A stretch of 64,000 nucleotides of DNA from Aquimarina sp. MMG016 (GTDB lineage: Bacteria; Bacteroidota; Bacteroidia; Flavobacteriales; Flavobacteriaceae). The position numbers were made by a program, and so were the translations under genes. The first letter of the stretch is position 1. Each line of letters begins with the position of its first letter. The DNA lies in contig NZ_JAGJEA010000003.1 in the NCBI RefSeq assembly GCF_018100805.1, positions 496,001-560,000 of the forward strand, written 5' to 3'. The notes below the pieces were generated by a model. It did no database searches. It saw only the letters and a program-made list of their open reading frames with translations, and was not told where the DNA came from. Of the stretch, positions 9,259-18,520 are shown piece after piece.

Positions 9259-9813
9259 ATGGAAATCGAAAACACATATTTAGAAGGATGTTTTGTTCTT
9301 AAACCTAGGGTCTTTAAAGATGAGCGTGGGTCGTTTTTTGAAAGTTTTAATCAAAAGACATTTCAGGAATTAACAGGTCTACAAACTAATTTTGTACAAG
9401 ATAATCAATCTATCTCTTCAAGAGGAGTGCTTAGAGGATTACATATGCAAGTGGGAGAGTACGCTCAAGCCAAACTTGTTAGAGTTATTGAAGGTGAAGT
9501 ATTAGATGTTGCTGTTGATGTAAGAAAAGAGTCTAAAACTTATGGTAATTACTTTTCAATAGTGTTAAATGATCAAAATAACTATCAACTTTTCGTACCA
9601 AGAGGGTTTGCGCATGGATTTGTTACCTTAAGTGAAAGAGCCGTTTTTGCCTATAAATGTGATAATTATTACCATAAAGCGTCTGAATCCGGAATTATTT
9701 ATAACGATCCTGACCTCGATATAGATTGGAAATTAGATGCTTCGGAAGTACTTCTGTCAGAAAAAGATATGGAACTATTATCCTTAAAGGACTTAGGAGT
9801 TTTTACGCCGTAA
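9259..9813 (+). CDS. rfbC: dTDP-4-dehydrorhamnose 3,5-epimerase
   Basis: This cupin-fold enzyme epimerises C3 and C5 of dTDP-4-keto-6-deoxyglucose, the third step to dTDP-L-rhamnose. At 184 residues it has the usual length. The catalytic histidine is H62 in GVLRGLHMQ, and the RGFAHGF segment is conserved. The gene starts at the base after the rfbA stop. Confidence 0.97.
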   Translation: MEIENTYLEGCFVLKPRVFKDERGSFFESFNQKTFQELTGLQTNFVQDNQSISSRGVLRGLHMQVGEYAQAKLVRVIEGEVLDVAVDVRKESKTYGNYFSIVLNDQNNYQLFVPRGFAHGFVTLSERAVFAYKCDNYYHKASESGIIYNDPDLDIDWKLDASEVLLSEKDMELLSLKDLGVFTP

Positions 9814-9858
9814 TTATTCAGTAAAAGGAATTACATTTGCACAAATTATTTATAGAGA

Positions 9859-10917
9859 ATGAGTACTAATAAAGAAAACATATCAGAAGAAATAGATCTA
9901 GGACATTTGTTTAAGTTAATTGGAGATGCTTTTAATAAACTATTTCAATTCGTCGGAAATATTTTTAAAGGATTATTTCACTTATTAATACAATTTTTAC
10001 AATTTATTAGAATTCACTTTTTAAAATTTGTTATTGCCGGAGTAGTGGGTATAGCTATTGGATGGTATTTAGATAACAAAGCTGTACCAATATATATATC
10101 TTCTATGATAGTTGAGCCTAATTTTAATAGTGTTCAGCAATTATATAATAATATTGATTTTTATAACGAGTTGGCTAAAGAGGGTGCCAATAGACCATTA
10201 GCTGGAGCATTAAAAATTTCTGACAGCTTAGCAAGAACCATACACGGAGTTCGAATTGAATCTTTTTCTGATAATACTCAAAAAATAAGACAGTTTAGTG
10301 AGTTTATTCAAGAATTAGATACGGTCTCAAGAAAGCTGGTAGATTACAATGATTATCTGGAGAATTTTAATGATATAAATTCGAGGTTTCATAAAATTGA
10401 AATTGTAGCAACAGATTCGGGTGTAGCTAAAGAATGTCAGAATGCCATAGTAAGATCTATTGAGAATAATGAATATTTTAGGTCACAAAAAAGAACCAAT
10501 GAATTAAATCTTAGGATAAATGACTCAGTAGTCCGTAAACAATTGGTAGAAGTAGACTCGTTATTATTTTTCTATCAAAACTTGAAAATGCTCGAAATTC
10601 AAAAACCAGAAGGTACATCGGGAACTAGTATAAATTTAGCAGCAAAAAATCAGGATCTGGATCGTTCGGAAATTACTTTACTTAAAGAATCAAAAGCGCT
10701 GAACAATGAAATTATGGTGTTAAACCAACGTAAAGCTAATACTGAAAATATTATTAACGTTATTTCTGATTTTCCGGATAAAGGCGTGTTGGCCAATAGT
10801 TTTTTTAATCAAAAGAAGGTGTTATTACCAATTTTATGTATTGGTTTGGTTTTTATAAGTTTAGTTTTGCTATCACTGAATAAGTATTTAAAAAATTATA
10901 ATGAAACAAGTTTCTAG
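9859..10917 (+). CDS. second Wzz-like two-helix membrane protein
   Basis: The 352-residue protein has transmembrane helices at about 53-72 and 323-344, with a periplasmic-type helical region between, as in Wzz/PCP proteins. The end of helix 1 (GWYLDNK) and the IEP/VEP strand after it resemble the product of 6338, so the two are probably paralogues. An amphipathic hydrophobic stretch lies at about 18-48. It sits between rfbC and rfbD. Having two such proteins suggests two glycan chains or a hetero-oligomer. No kinase domain is present. Confidence 0.6.
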   Translation: MSTNKENISEEIDLGHLFKLIGDAFNKLFQFVGNIFKGLFHLLIQFLQFIRIHFLKFVIAGVVGIAIGWYLDNKAVPIYISSMIVEPNFNSVQQLYNNIDFYNELAKEGANRPLAGALKISDSLARTIHGVRIESFSDNTQKIRQFSEFIQELDTVSRKLVDYNDYLENFNDINSRFHKIEIVATDSGVAKECQNAIVRSIENNEYFRSQKRTNELNLRINDSVVRKQLVEVDSLLFFYQNLKMLEIQKPEGTSGTSINLAAKNQDLDRSEITLLKESKALNNEIMVLNQRKANTENIINVISDFPDKGVLANSFFNQKKVLLPILCIGLVFISLVLLSLNKYLKNYNETSF

Positions 10918-10973
10918 AGTTTATTAGGCTGAGCTTGTTGAAATCCTTATCAAAATTAACCAAATATAGTAGC

Positions 10974-11819
10974 ATGAAAATCCTTATCACAGGTAGTAAT
11001 GGGCAATTAGGCCAATGTATTAAAAGAATCGAAAGTGAGTATGCTAGTTTAAGTTTCTTTTTTACTGACTCTAAAGAATTAGATATTACTGAAAAGGATA
11101 GTTTAGAACATCATTTCAGAAAAGAATCTTTTGATTATGTTATTAATTGTGCCGCTTATACTAATGTAGAACAATCGGAAAAAGAGCCAGAGAAAGCTTC
11201 TTTAGTCAATGCTAATGGAGTCAAAAACCTGACTCAAGTTTGTAAAGAAAACAATACTATTTTAATTCATATTTCGACGGATTATGTATTTGATGGAAAG
11301 AAAAGTAGCCCATATGTTGAGGAAGATCTTCCCAATCCTATTAACAAATATGGAGAGTCTAAACTTTTAGGCGAAAAATATATTCAAGAAATTTTAGAAA
11401 AATATTTTATTATTAGAACCTCTTGGCTTTATTCTCAATACGGTAAGAATTTTTATAAAACCATTCTTGAAAGGTCAAATACTCAAACCAATTTTACCAT
11501 AACAACTTCTGAAACAGGTACCCCAACAAATGCAAATGATTTAGCTAGATTTTTACTTCAAATTGTAGAAACCAAAAGTGAAAATTATGGAATTTATCAT
11601 TTCAGTAATCTTGGAAACGTTACCTGGTATGATTTTGCAAAGGAAATTTTAAAAATTTCAGGTAAACTAGAGGGAATAAAGCTGGAAAAAACAGATAATT
11701 ATCCTACTTTTGCAAAACGTCCGAAACATAGCGTGTTAAGTAAAGAAAAGGTTGAAAAGAATTTTGATTTAAAGATTTTGAATTGGAAAGAATCTTTAGA
11801 AAAAATAATGAAGAATTAG
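10974..11819 (+). CDS. rfbD: dTDP-4-dehydrorhamnose reductase
   Basis: The final enzyme of dTDP-L-rhamnose synthesis, a 281-residue short-chain reductase. It shows the nucleotide motif ITGSNGQLG close to the N terminus, STDYVFDG, and the catalytic YGESK. I chose the ATG at 10974 over a TTG at 10935: the extra 13 residues precede the conserved first beta-strand, and their DNA (GGCTGAGCTTGTTGAA) looks like an intergenic repeat remnant rather than coding sequence. The next gene begins 4 nt after its stop. Confidence 0.95.
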   Translation: MKILITGSNGQLGQCIKRIESEYASLSFFFTDSKELDITEKDSLEHHFRKESFDYVINCAAYTNVEQSEKEPEKASLVNANGVKNLTQVCKENNTILIHISTDYVFDGKKSSPYVEEDLPNPINKYGESKLLGEKYIQEILEKYFIIRTSWLYSQYGKNFYKTILERSNTQTNFTITTSETGTPTNANDLARFLLQIVETKSENYGIYHFSNLGNVTWYDFAKEILKISGKLEGIKLEKTDNYPTFAKRPKHSVLSKEKVEKNFDLKILNWKESLEKIMKN

Positions 11820-11823
11820 AATA

Positions 11824-12789
11824 ATGCTATACCCATTAAAATTTCACCCAATTTTAAAAGAAAAAATCTGGGGAGGAAATAAATTTAAAATTTTACTCAA
11901 CAAACCTTTTTTGGAAGGTAATATTGGTGAAAGTTGGGAAATTTCGACTGTTGGAGAAGACATCTCTGTAGTATCTAACGGAGAATTAGTCGGTGGAAAT
12001 TTGGTAGAACTCATAAAGGAATATAAGGGAAACTTGATCGGCAAGAAAACTTATGAGGAATTTGGAAATCAATTCCCATTGCTAATAAAATTTATTGATG
12101 CTAAAGAAGAGTTGTCGGTTCAGTTGCATCCCAATGATGAATTAGCAAAAGAAAGGCATAATTCTTTCGGGAAAACCGAAATGTGGTACGTGGTACAGGC
12201 AGACAAGGAGACTAAATTGATCGTTGGATTTAATAGGAAAACCAGCAAAGAAGAGTACCAGAAGTATTTGGAAGAAGGTAAAATAGAAGAGCTGCTGAAT
12301 TTTGAGAATATAGTTGCTGGAGATAGTTATTTCATTAATGCTGGAAAAATTCATGCTATTGGAGCGGGGTCATTGATTGCCGAGATACAACAAACTTCTG
12401 ATATCACTTATAGAGTTTATGATTGGGAGCGAAAAGACAGTAAGGGAAATCAGAGAGAATTACATACCGAACTAGCTTTGGAAGCTTTGGATTTTAGTTT
12501 TAAAAAAGATTATAAAATAGAGTATTCTCAAACTACCAATCGTGTTAATCCCCACGTAAACAGCACTTATTTCAACACCAATTTTCTAAATGTAAATGGA
12601 AAATTAAAGAGAAATTATAGTAGTATTGATTCTTTTGTAACTTTGATTTGCGTTGAGGGAATCACTGAAATCATGTGTAAAAACCAAAAATACGATCTGG
12701 TAATGGGAGAAACAATTTTACTGCCTGCCTGTATCCAAGAAGTAGAATTAATATGTGATGCTTCAAAAATTATTGAAGTATTTATTTAA
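11824..12789 (+). CDS. manA: type I phosphomannose isomerase
   Basis: The enzyme interconverts fructose-6-phosphate and mannose-6-phosphate. The short (321-residue) bacterial type I form is seen, with likely zinc ligands Q100 and H102 (QLHPND), E119 and H177 (NAGKIHAIGAG). No phosphomannomutase or GDP-mannose pyrophosphorylase is in the window, so those steps must be encoded elsewhere if it feeds GDP-mannose. It lies between rfbD and pseB, within the sugar-nucleotide block. Confidence 0.92.
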   Translation: MLYPLKFHPILKEKIWGGNKFKILLNKPFLEGNIGESWEISTVGEDISVVSNGELVGGNLVELIKEYKGNLIGKKTYEEFGNQFPLLIKFIDAKEELSVQLHPNDELAKERHNSFGKTEMWYVVQADKETKLIVGFNRKTSKEEYQKYLEEGKIEELLNFENIVAGDSYFINAGKIHAIGAGSLIAEIQQTSDITYRVYDWERKDSKGNQRELHTELALEALDFSFKKDYKIEYSQTTNRVNPHVNSTYFNTNFLNVNGKLKRNYSSIDSFVTLICVEGITEIMCKNQKYDLVMGETILLPACIQEVELICDASKIIEVFI

Positions 12790-12814
12790 ACATTGCAATA
12801 AAAACAAAGTAAAC

Positions 12815-13834
12815 ATGTTTGATCTTAAAGGAAAATCAATACTTATTACTGGTGGTACTGGGTCATTAGGAAAAGCTTTAACGAAACATATTTTATCTAA
12901 ATATCCAGAGATAAAAAGATTAATAATTTTTTCAAGGGATGAGCAGAAACAATTTCAAATGGCTCAAGAGTTTCCCAATGAAAAATATCCACAACTTAGG
13001 TATTTCATAGGGGATGTTAGAGACAAGGATAGATTGGTTCGGGCTTTCCAAAATGTTAATTATGTAATACATGCTGCAGCCATGAAGCACGTGCATATTG
13101 CCGAATATAATCCTGATGAATGTATTAAAACAAATATTGGAGGAGCAGAGAATATCGTAGAAGCTTGTTTTAAAACCAATATAGAAAGGGTTGTTGCACT
13201 GTCAACCGACAAAGCTTGTGCCCCTATTAATCTTTATGGAGCTACCAAATTAACTTCTGACAAACTTTTTGTCGCTGCCAATAATATTAAAGGAGAAAAC
13301 CCTATTAGATTTTCTGTAGTGAGATATGGAAATGTTATGGGGTCTAATGGTTCGGTTATTCCGTTTTTTATTAAAAAGAAAAAACAAGAAGGTAAGTTAC
13401 CAATTACAGATCCAGGCATGACACGTTTTAATATTTCTTTAGAAGGAGGTGTAGAAATGGTAATGCATGCCTTAGAAAATGCCTGGGGAGGTGAGCTTTT
13501 TGTGCCTAAAATACCTTCATATAAAATTATGGATGTAGCTGAGGCTATTGGACCGGAATGTGAAAAACCAATAGTAGGAATAAGACCCGGTGAAAAAGTA
13601 CACGAGGAAATGATTACTCCTTCGGATTCATTTTATACATATGATTTAGGAAAGTATTATACGATCCTTCCTGCAACACATCAATGGAGTTTAGATGATT
13701 TTATCAAAACTTTCAATGCCAAAAAGGTACCACAAGGTTTTAGCTATAACTCAGGAAAAAATAATGAATGGGAAACAGTAGAAAGCTTAAGATCACTTAT
13801 AAAAACTCACGTAGATTCAACTTTTGAGGTATAA
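12815..13834 (+). CDS. pseB: UDP-N-acetylglucosamine 4,6-dehydratase (5-inverting)
   Basis: PseB begins pseudaminic acid synthesis by converting UDP-GlcNAc to UDP-2-acetamido-2,6-dideoxy-L-arabino-4-hexulose. The SDR signature TGGTGSLG is at 12-19, and the family-specific STDKA...PINLYGATK block is present. The ATG at 12815 (339 residues) is preferred to one at 12755, which would overlap manA and add a non-conserved leader. The stop overlaps the pseC start by one base, so the two are likely coupled. Confidence 0.95.
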   Translation: MFDLKGKSILITGGTGSLGKALTKHILSKYPEIKRLIIFSRDEQKQFQMAQEFPNEKYPQLRYFIGDVRDKDRLVRAFQNVNYVIHAAAMKHVHIAEYNPDECIKTNIGGAENIVEACFKTNIERVVALSTDKACAPINLYGATKLTSDKLFVAANNIKGENPIRFSVVRYGNVMGSNGSVIPFFIKKKKQEGKLPITDPGMTRFNISLEGGVEMVMHALENAWGGELFVPKIPSYKIMDVAEAIGPECEKPIVGIRPGEKVHEEMITPSDSFYTYDLGKYYTILPATHQWSLDDFIKTFNAKKVPQGFSYNSGKNNEWETVESLRSLIKTHVDSTFEV

Positions 13835-14982
13835 TGAAAATGAATATTCCATACGGAAGACAAAATATCGATCAAAAAGATATCGATATGGTTGTTAAAA
13901 CGCTACAATCAGATTTTTTGACACAAGGGCCTGTAGTAAAGAGCTTTGAAGACAAGTTTTCTGAATATGTGGGGTGCAAATATTCTATAGCGGTCAGTAA
14001 CGCTACAGCTGGTTTACATTTGGCAGTTTTAGCATTAGGACTTAAACCTGGCGATAGAGTAATTACGACTCCTATAACTTTTGCTGCGTCTGCAAACTGT
14101 ATCCGATATGCTGGAGGTGAAGTTTGGTTTGCGGATATAGACCCAGACACTTATTTGCTTTCTTTTGAAGAAACTAGAAAATTAATTGAAAGCAAACCTA
14201 AAGGTTTTTTTAAAGGAATAATACCCGTAGATTTTGCGGGATTGCCTGTTAACCTTGAGAATTTTAGAAAGCTTGCACTTGAACATGACTTGTGGATTAT
14301 AGAAGATGCTTGTCATGCACCGGGAGGATATTTTGCTGATTCTAATAACATCAAGCAAATGTCTGGTAATTCAAATTATGCGGATATAGGCATTTTTTCT
14401 TTTCATCCAGTGAAACATATTGCTTGTGGTGAGGGAGGTATGATTACTACTAATAATGAAGATTTATATAAAAAGCTTTTATTATTAAGGACCCATGGTA
14501 TTACTAAAGAAAATATGTCTGAAAATCATGGAGGTTGGTATTATGAGATGCAAGAATTAGGGTTCAATTATAGGCTAACAGATATCCAATCTTCATTGGG
14601 GATAACTCAATTAGCTAAAAATGCTACAGGAGTTGCAAAAAGAAATACAATCGCTAAAAGATATCGTCAAGCCTTTGAAAATAAAATAAAATTTCAATCA
14701 CTTCCTCAAAACAGGTATAATGCGCACCACCTATTTGTAATTGAATCGGACAATAGAAAAGAACTTTATGATTATTTGAGGGAAAATGGAATTTATGCAC
14801 AAATACATTATATTCCAATACATACCCTCCCTTATTATAGAAAAATTGGATATAAAGAGGCAGATCTGAAGAACTCAGAAAATTATTATTCTCGTTGTTT
14901 AAGCTTGCCCATGTACCCTACTTTAACAGATGAAGAACAAGATTTTGTGATTTCTAAAGTTTTGGATTTTATAAATGAGTAA
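13834..14982 (+). CDS. pseC: UDP-4-keto-6-deoxy-sugar aminotransferase
   Basis: PseC is a PLP-dependent DegT/DnrJ/EryC1 aminotransferase that installs the C4 amino group with glutamate as donor. The 382-residue protein has the sugar-aminotransferase block EDACHAPGG near 158-165 and the likely PLP-binding lysine K194 in FSFHPVKHIACGEGG. The free 4-amino group it makes is normally acetylated by PseH, which is missing from this cluster. Confidence 0.95.
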   Translation: MKMNIPYGRQNIDQKDIDMVVKTLQSDFLTQGPVVKSFEDKFSEYVGCKYSIAVSNATAGLHLAVLALGLKPGDRVITTPITFAASANCIRYAGGEVWFADIDPDTYLLSFEETRKLIESKPKGFFKGIIPVDFAGLPVNLENFRKLALEHDLWIIEDACHAPGGYFADSNNIKQMSGNSNYADIGIFSFHPVKHIACGEGGMITTNNEDLYKKLLLLRTHGITKENMSENHGGWYYEMQELGFNYRLTDIQSSLGITQLAKNATGVAKRNTIAKRYRQAFENKIKFQSLPQNRYNAHHLFVIESDNRKELYDYLRENGIYAQIHYIPIHTLPYYRKIGYKEADLKNSENYYSRCLSLPMYPTLTDEEQDFVISKVLDFINE

Positions 14983-15667
14983 TGTAGTTATTATACCAGC
15001 TAGAGGAGGAAGTAAACGCATTCCAAGAAAAAACTTAAAATTTTTTCTTGGAAAACCGATTATAGCCTATTCTATCAAAGCTGCATTGGAGGCTAATATT
15101 TTTGATGAGGTAATGGTTTCTACAGATGATGTTGAGATAGCAGAAATAGCCAAAAAATATGGGGCGTCAGTTCCTTTTTTAAGAAGCACAAAAAACTCAG
15201 ATGATTATGCTACAACATATGATGTAATTAATGAAGTGATTAACTGTTATAAAGAAAGACAAAGAGAGTTTGACTATACTTGTTGCCTTTATCCGACAGC
15301 ACCGTTTGTAAGTCCTGAACAACTTATTAAAGCGTTTAACCTATTGAAAAAGGATAATACTGATGGAGTATTAACCGTAACTCCTTATTCGTATCCAATT
15401 CAAAGATCGTTAAGCCTAGACGAAACCAATTTTATAAAAATGAATTCACAAGAACATCTAAAGACACGTTCTCAGGATTTAAAAGAAAGTTACCACGATG
15501 TGGGTCAGTTTTATTTTTATAAAACAAAGCGTTATTTAGAAAAGAAGTCGATATTTAATATGCGTTGTAAACCAATTATCTTGTCAGAAATGGAAGCTCA
15601 AGACATTGATAATGAAGTAGATTGGCAACTTGCGGAATTAAAATATAAGTTAATTAAATCAAATTAG
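14975..15667 (+). CDS. pseF: pseudaminic acid cytidylyltransferase
   Basis: PseF activates the finished nonulosonic acid as its CMP-sugar. The 230-residue protein starts with the CMP-sugar synthetase signature IPARGGSKRIPRKN at 6-19, and later has QDIDNEVDW near 207-215, typical of NeuA-like enzymes. It overlaps pseC by 8 nt. Confidence 0.94.
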   Translation: MSNVVIIPARGGSKRIPRKNLKFFLGKPIIAYSIKAALEANIFDEVMVSTDDVEIAEIAKKYGASVPFLRSTKNSDDYATTYDVINEVINCYKERQREFDYTCCLYPTAPFVSPEQLIKAFNLLKKDNTDGVLTVTPYSYPIQRSLSLDETNFIKMNSQEHLKTRSQDLKESYHDVGQFYFYKTKRYLEKKSIFNMRCKPIILSEMEAQDIDNEVDWQLAELKYKLIKSN

Positions 15668-15675
15668 ATTAAATC

Positions 15676-16725
15676 ATGTCTAATTATAGACTTAAGAAGA
15701 TTTATTTCATAGTAAACGCAAATTCCAGAATAGGTTTTGGGCATTTAAAAAGGTGTTTGTTATTAGCAAAGGAGTTTAATTCGAAAGGTATTGAGACTGT
15801 TTTTTTAAGTGACAATATCTCAAAACATATGATCAATGAGGTTCAAGAAAAACATGAATTAGAACTTTTTGACACTAAAAAATCCTTATTAGAAACATCA
15901 TTTCACTTCATTAACAAAGAGCAAAGTTTGTTAATTATTGACACAGACGACCAAGAATTTTATGAGTCTAATTATCAAAAATCAATATATGAAAGAGGTA
16001 TTAGGTTTATGTATATTACTATAAAGAATAACATTTCCTATTACTCACATTTTCTTTTAAATCCGAATATAATTGCATTAGCAACAAATTATGAAACACA
16101 ATCGTATACAAGACTAATGCTTGGTCCAAAATATTTTATTTTGGATGATAATTTCAAAGAAATAAAACCGAATTTAAGGCAAGAATCAAAAACAAAAAAT
16201 ATTTTATTGACATTTGGAAGCGCTGACCCAAACAATTTGACATATAAATTACTTTCGATTTTAGAAAGATATGAACATTTCTTTAATAAGCTTAGAGTGG
16301 TCGCGGGGGGACTAAACACAAATGTCGATAATATAAAAAAACACAAACTCTTATCGAAGAATAATGTAGAAATTTATATCGATACTAAAGAAATGTATAA
16401 ACTTATGTCGGATACTGATTTGGCTATAACATCTATGGGACTCACTTTTTGGGAGTTGACATTGCATAAAGTTCCCTGTATAGCGATTTCCGGTTCAGAA
16501 AGAGAAAAACCGGTGTTGAAGTATATAGGCAAAGAAAATTATTGTTATAATCTCGGGGACTATGATGATAAAGATTGGGAGAAAAAATGGCAAACGGGAT
16601 TGGATAAATATATTGATAACATGAACCAATATAGATCAGGGTTGGATAAATTATACGATCATATAAATATTAACGGGAAAACCGATTTAATAAACCAAGT
16701 TATTACAGAATATGAAAAATTATAA
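15676..16725 (+). CDS. pseG: UDP-2,4-diacylamido-sugar hydrolase
   Basis: PseG is a GT-B fold hydrolase that removes UDP to give the free 2,4-diacylamido-2,4,6-trideoxy-L-altrose. Over 349 residues it has the catalytic G-x-GH-x2-R motif (IGFGHLKR, H23) and a C-terminal nucleotide-binding region around TSMGLTFWELT. The GT-B inter-domain segment LLTFGSADPNN is also present. Sequence after the first third is fairly divergent from textbook PseG, which could reflect a bulkier acyl group on its substrate; that is speculation. Confidence 0.85.
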   Translation: MSNYRLKKIYFIVNANSRIGFGHLKRCLLLAKEFNSKGIETVFLSDNISKHMINEVQEKHELELFDTKKSLLETSFHFINKEQSLLIIDTDDQEFYESNYQKSIYERGIRFMYITIKNNISYYSHFLLNPNIIALATNYETQSYTRLMLGPKYFILDDNFKEIKPNLRQESKTKNILLTFGSADPNNLTYKLLSILERYEHFFNKLRVVAGGLNTNVDNIKKHKLLSKNNVEIYIDTKEMYKLMSDTDLAITSMGLTFWELTLHKVPCIAISGSEREKPVLKYIGKENYCYNLGDYDDKDWEKKWQTGLDKYIDNMNQYRSGLDKLYDHININGKTDLINQVITEYEKL

Positions 16726-17344
16726 CACCATAATTTTAGAAAAGGATTTGGAAATTTCCTTTAAAGGAGACAGGGATTATATTTATGCATCAGATATGTT
16801 TATCCTAATTGCAAAGGAATTAATAGCAAAAGATTTTACCAACATAAAAAATATTGATTTTTCTGTACATAGTATATCTAACAAAGAAATTAAATTATTA
16901 CTTTTTCAAAGTGATGTTTTAGAAACCAATGAAGATAATTTGGCGCAAATAAAATTTGAATCCAATGATACAACTTACTTTGGTGTGATTAGAAAAGGCT
17001 CGTCAGAAATTTTAAAGCGAACTGAGTATAATGAAAAAGAAGTTTTTTCAAATGCTGAAATAGATAAAGTGAAGCAAAGAATAGAATTGTCAAATGACTA
17101 TAAAAAATATTCTAACCTTGATGTATTAACCGCAATGAATAAGAGATTACTCTATGAGGTTAGGCCGGATATTGAAGGGAAATGGCTTTCAGTTAGATTG
17201 CAATTAGATGACCTTGAGGATTTACTCAAAGAAAGGTCAAATTATGCGGTTGAGTTAATTAAGGTTTTTTCAAATAAATATTCAAAAAGCATACTGCTCA
17301 GCAATAATAAAAAAATAGGAAATTTATTTTTCTCATTAATCTAA
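16712..17344 (+). CDS. unknown 210-aa protein in the pse acyl cassette
   Basis: I do not recognise this protein. It is soluble, has no signal peptide, and overlaps pseG by 14 nt; the KAS III gene starts 11 nt after it. The first 95 residues alternate strand-like and one long helix-like stretch (roughly 25-38), with a GDRDYI turn that loosely recalls a hot-dog fold. The second half is charged and helical. Its place in an ACP/KAS III/acyltransferase set suggests a step in acyl-group formation, for example on an acyl-ACP, but there is no catalytic motif I can name. Confidence 0.75.
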   Translation: MKNYNTIILEKDLEISFKGDRDYIYASDMFILIAKELIAKDFTNIKNIDFSVHSISNKEIKLLLFQSDVLETNEDNLAQIKFESNDTTYFGVIRKGSSEILKRTEYNEKEVFSNAEIDKVKQRIELSNDYKKYSNLDVLTAMNKRLLYEVRPDIEGKWLSVRLQLDDLEDLLKERSNYAVELIKVFSNKYSKSILLSNNKKIGNLFFSLI

Positions 17345-17355
17345 AGAAAAATGAA

Positions 17356-18285
17356 ATGATCGGAATAAAAAACGTTGGTGTATACATACCTAATAAGAAA
17401 GTTTCAAATTTAGATAAGTTATCCAAGTTTGAAACAACAGAAGATTTTGTAATCAACAAAATTGGTATAGAAAAGGTAGCTGTAAAAGAAGAGACCGAGG
17501 ATGTTTCGGATATGTGTGTTAAGGCATTCGAAGATTTAAAAAAATTAGGGGAAATTGATTTAGACACAATTAAGATATGTATTCTAATTACACAAAACCC
17601 AGAAAGCAATATTCCTCATTCATCTGCTTTAATCCATGATAAGTTAAATTTACCAAATGATTGTGCTTGTTTTGATATTTCATTGGGATGTTCAGGATAT
17701 GTTTATGGATTATCCGTTGTTAAATCCTTAATGGAATCCAACAATATAGATGATGCTCTTTTATTTACCTGTGACCCATATTCTAAAATTATGGATTATG
17801 ATGACAAGAATACTTCACTGTTATTTGGTGATGCGGCAACGGCTACTTATATTACTAGAAATGAACCAATTCTCACATTAGGGAAATTTACTTTTGGGAC
17901 GGTCGGTAAAGAAAGTCATAATTTAACTGCCGGGATTGATGGAAGTAAATTGTATATGAACGGTAGAGGAATTTATAATTTTGTAATAAGAAATATACCG
18001 AAAGATCTTGAAAAGTTATATGCTTTAAATGAAATTGACAAAAGCAGTATTGATTTGTTTTTGTTTCATCAGGGCAGTAAATATATGATCGACGTTCTTA
18101 CAAAAAGGATGAAACTAGACCCTGACAAAGTTATATTTTCGGCAAAGAATTATGGTAATACAGTTTCAAGCTCCATCCCAATTTTAGTTAAAGATCGATT
18201 GGCTTCTGATGCAGATAAAATAGCAATAAGTGGATTTGGAGTAGGACTTTCTTGGTCAAGCACAATATTGAAAAGAAATAAATAG
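17356..18285 (+). CDS. 3-oxoacyl-ACP synthase III (KAS III) family protein
   Basis: The 309-residue thiolase-fold enzyme retains the full KAS III triad: C112 (SLGCSGYVYGL), H238 (FLFHQG) and N268 (NYGNTVSSSIP). KAS III enzymes condense an acyl-CoA starter with malonyl-ACP. A dedicated copy directly next to an ACP and an LpxD-like acyltransferase, inside the pseudaminic acid cluster, suggests it builds a short acyl group for the sugar rather than serving bulk fatty acid synthesis. The chain length and any later reduction cannot be read from the sequence. Other KAS III-fold enzymes, such as acyl transferases, remain possible. Confidence 0.92.
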   Translation: MIGIKNVGVYIPNKKVSNLDKLSKFETTEDFVINKIGIEKVAVKEETEDVSDMCVKAFEDLKKLGEIDLDTIKICILITQNPESNIPHSSALIHDKLNLPNDCACFDISLGCSGYVYGLSVVKSLMESNNIDDALLFTCDPYSKIMDYDDKNTSLLFGDAATATYITRNEPILTLGKFTFGTVGKESHNLTAGIDGSKLYMNGRGIYNFVIRNIPKDLEKLYALNEIDKSSIDLFLFHQGSKYMIDVLTKRMKLDPDKVIFSAKNYGNTVSSSIPILVKDRLASDADKIAISGFGVGLSWSSTILKRNK

Positions 18286-18289
18286 AAAA

Positions 18290-18520
18290 ATGGAAATAAC
18301 AGAAAAAAACTTAAAAGAAATATTAAAAAAATCTTATCATGGAGACTTGGATGAGATTGAGATGACAAGTGAATTAAGTCAGATTGTCGACTCTTTGGAT
18401 ATGTTGGATTTTTATATGCACCTGGAGGAAACGTATGAAATTCAAATTCCGGATGAAGATGTAGATAAACTTAAAACGTTTCAAGACGTTAAGCAATATA
18501 TCGAAGAAAAGTTAAATTAA
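18290..18520 (+). CDS. dedicated acyl carrier protein
   Basis: This 76-residue acidic protein has the carrier-protein motif D34-S35-L36, where S35 would take the phosphopantetheine arm, and the usual four-helix length. The surrounding sequence (DSLDMLDFYMHLEE) differs from the very conserved DSLDTVELVM of housekeeping AcpP, in keeping with a specialised carrier. It lies 4 nt after the KAS III gene and its stop abuts the LpxD-like gene, so the three are surely co-expressed. Confidence 0.93.
   Translation: MEITEKNLKEILKKSYHGDLDEIEMTSELSQIVDSLDMLDFYMHLEETYEIQIPDEDVDKLKTFQDVKQYIEEKLN

Noticed and set aside
10935-10973. TTG start giving a longer rfbD product
   Set aside because: The 13 extra residues precede the conserved first strand, and the DNA resembles an intergenic repeat; ATG 10974 fits the family length.
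12755-12814. ATG start giving a longer pseB product
   Set aside because: It overlaps manA and adds 20 residues with no similarity to PseB N termini; ATG 12815 fits.
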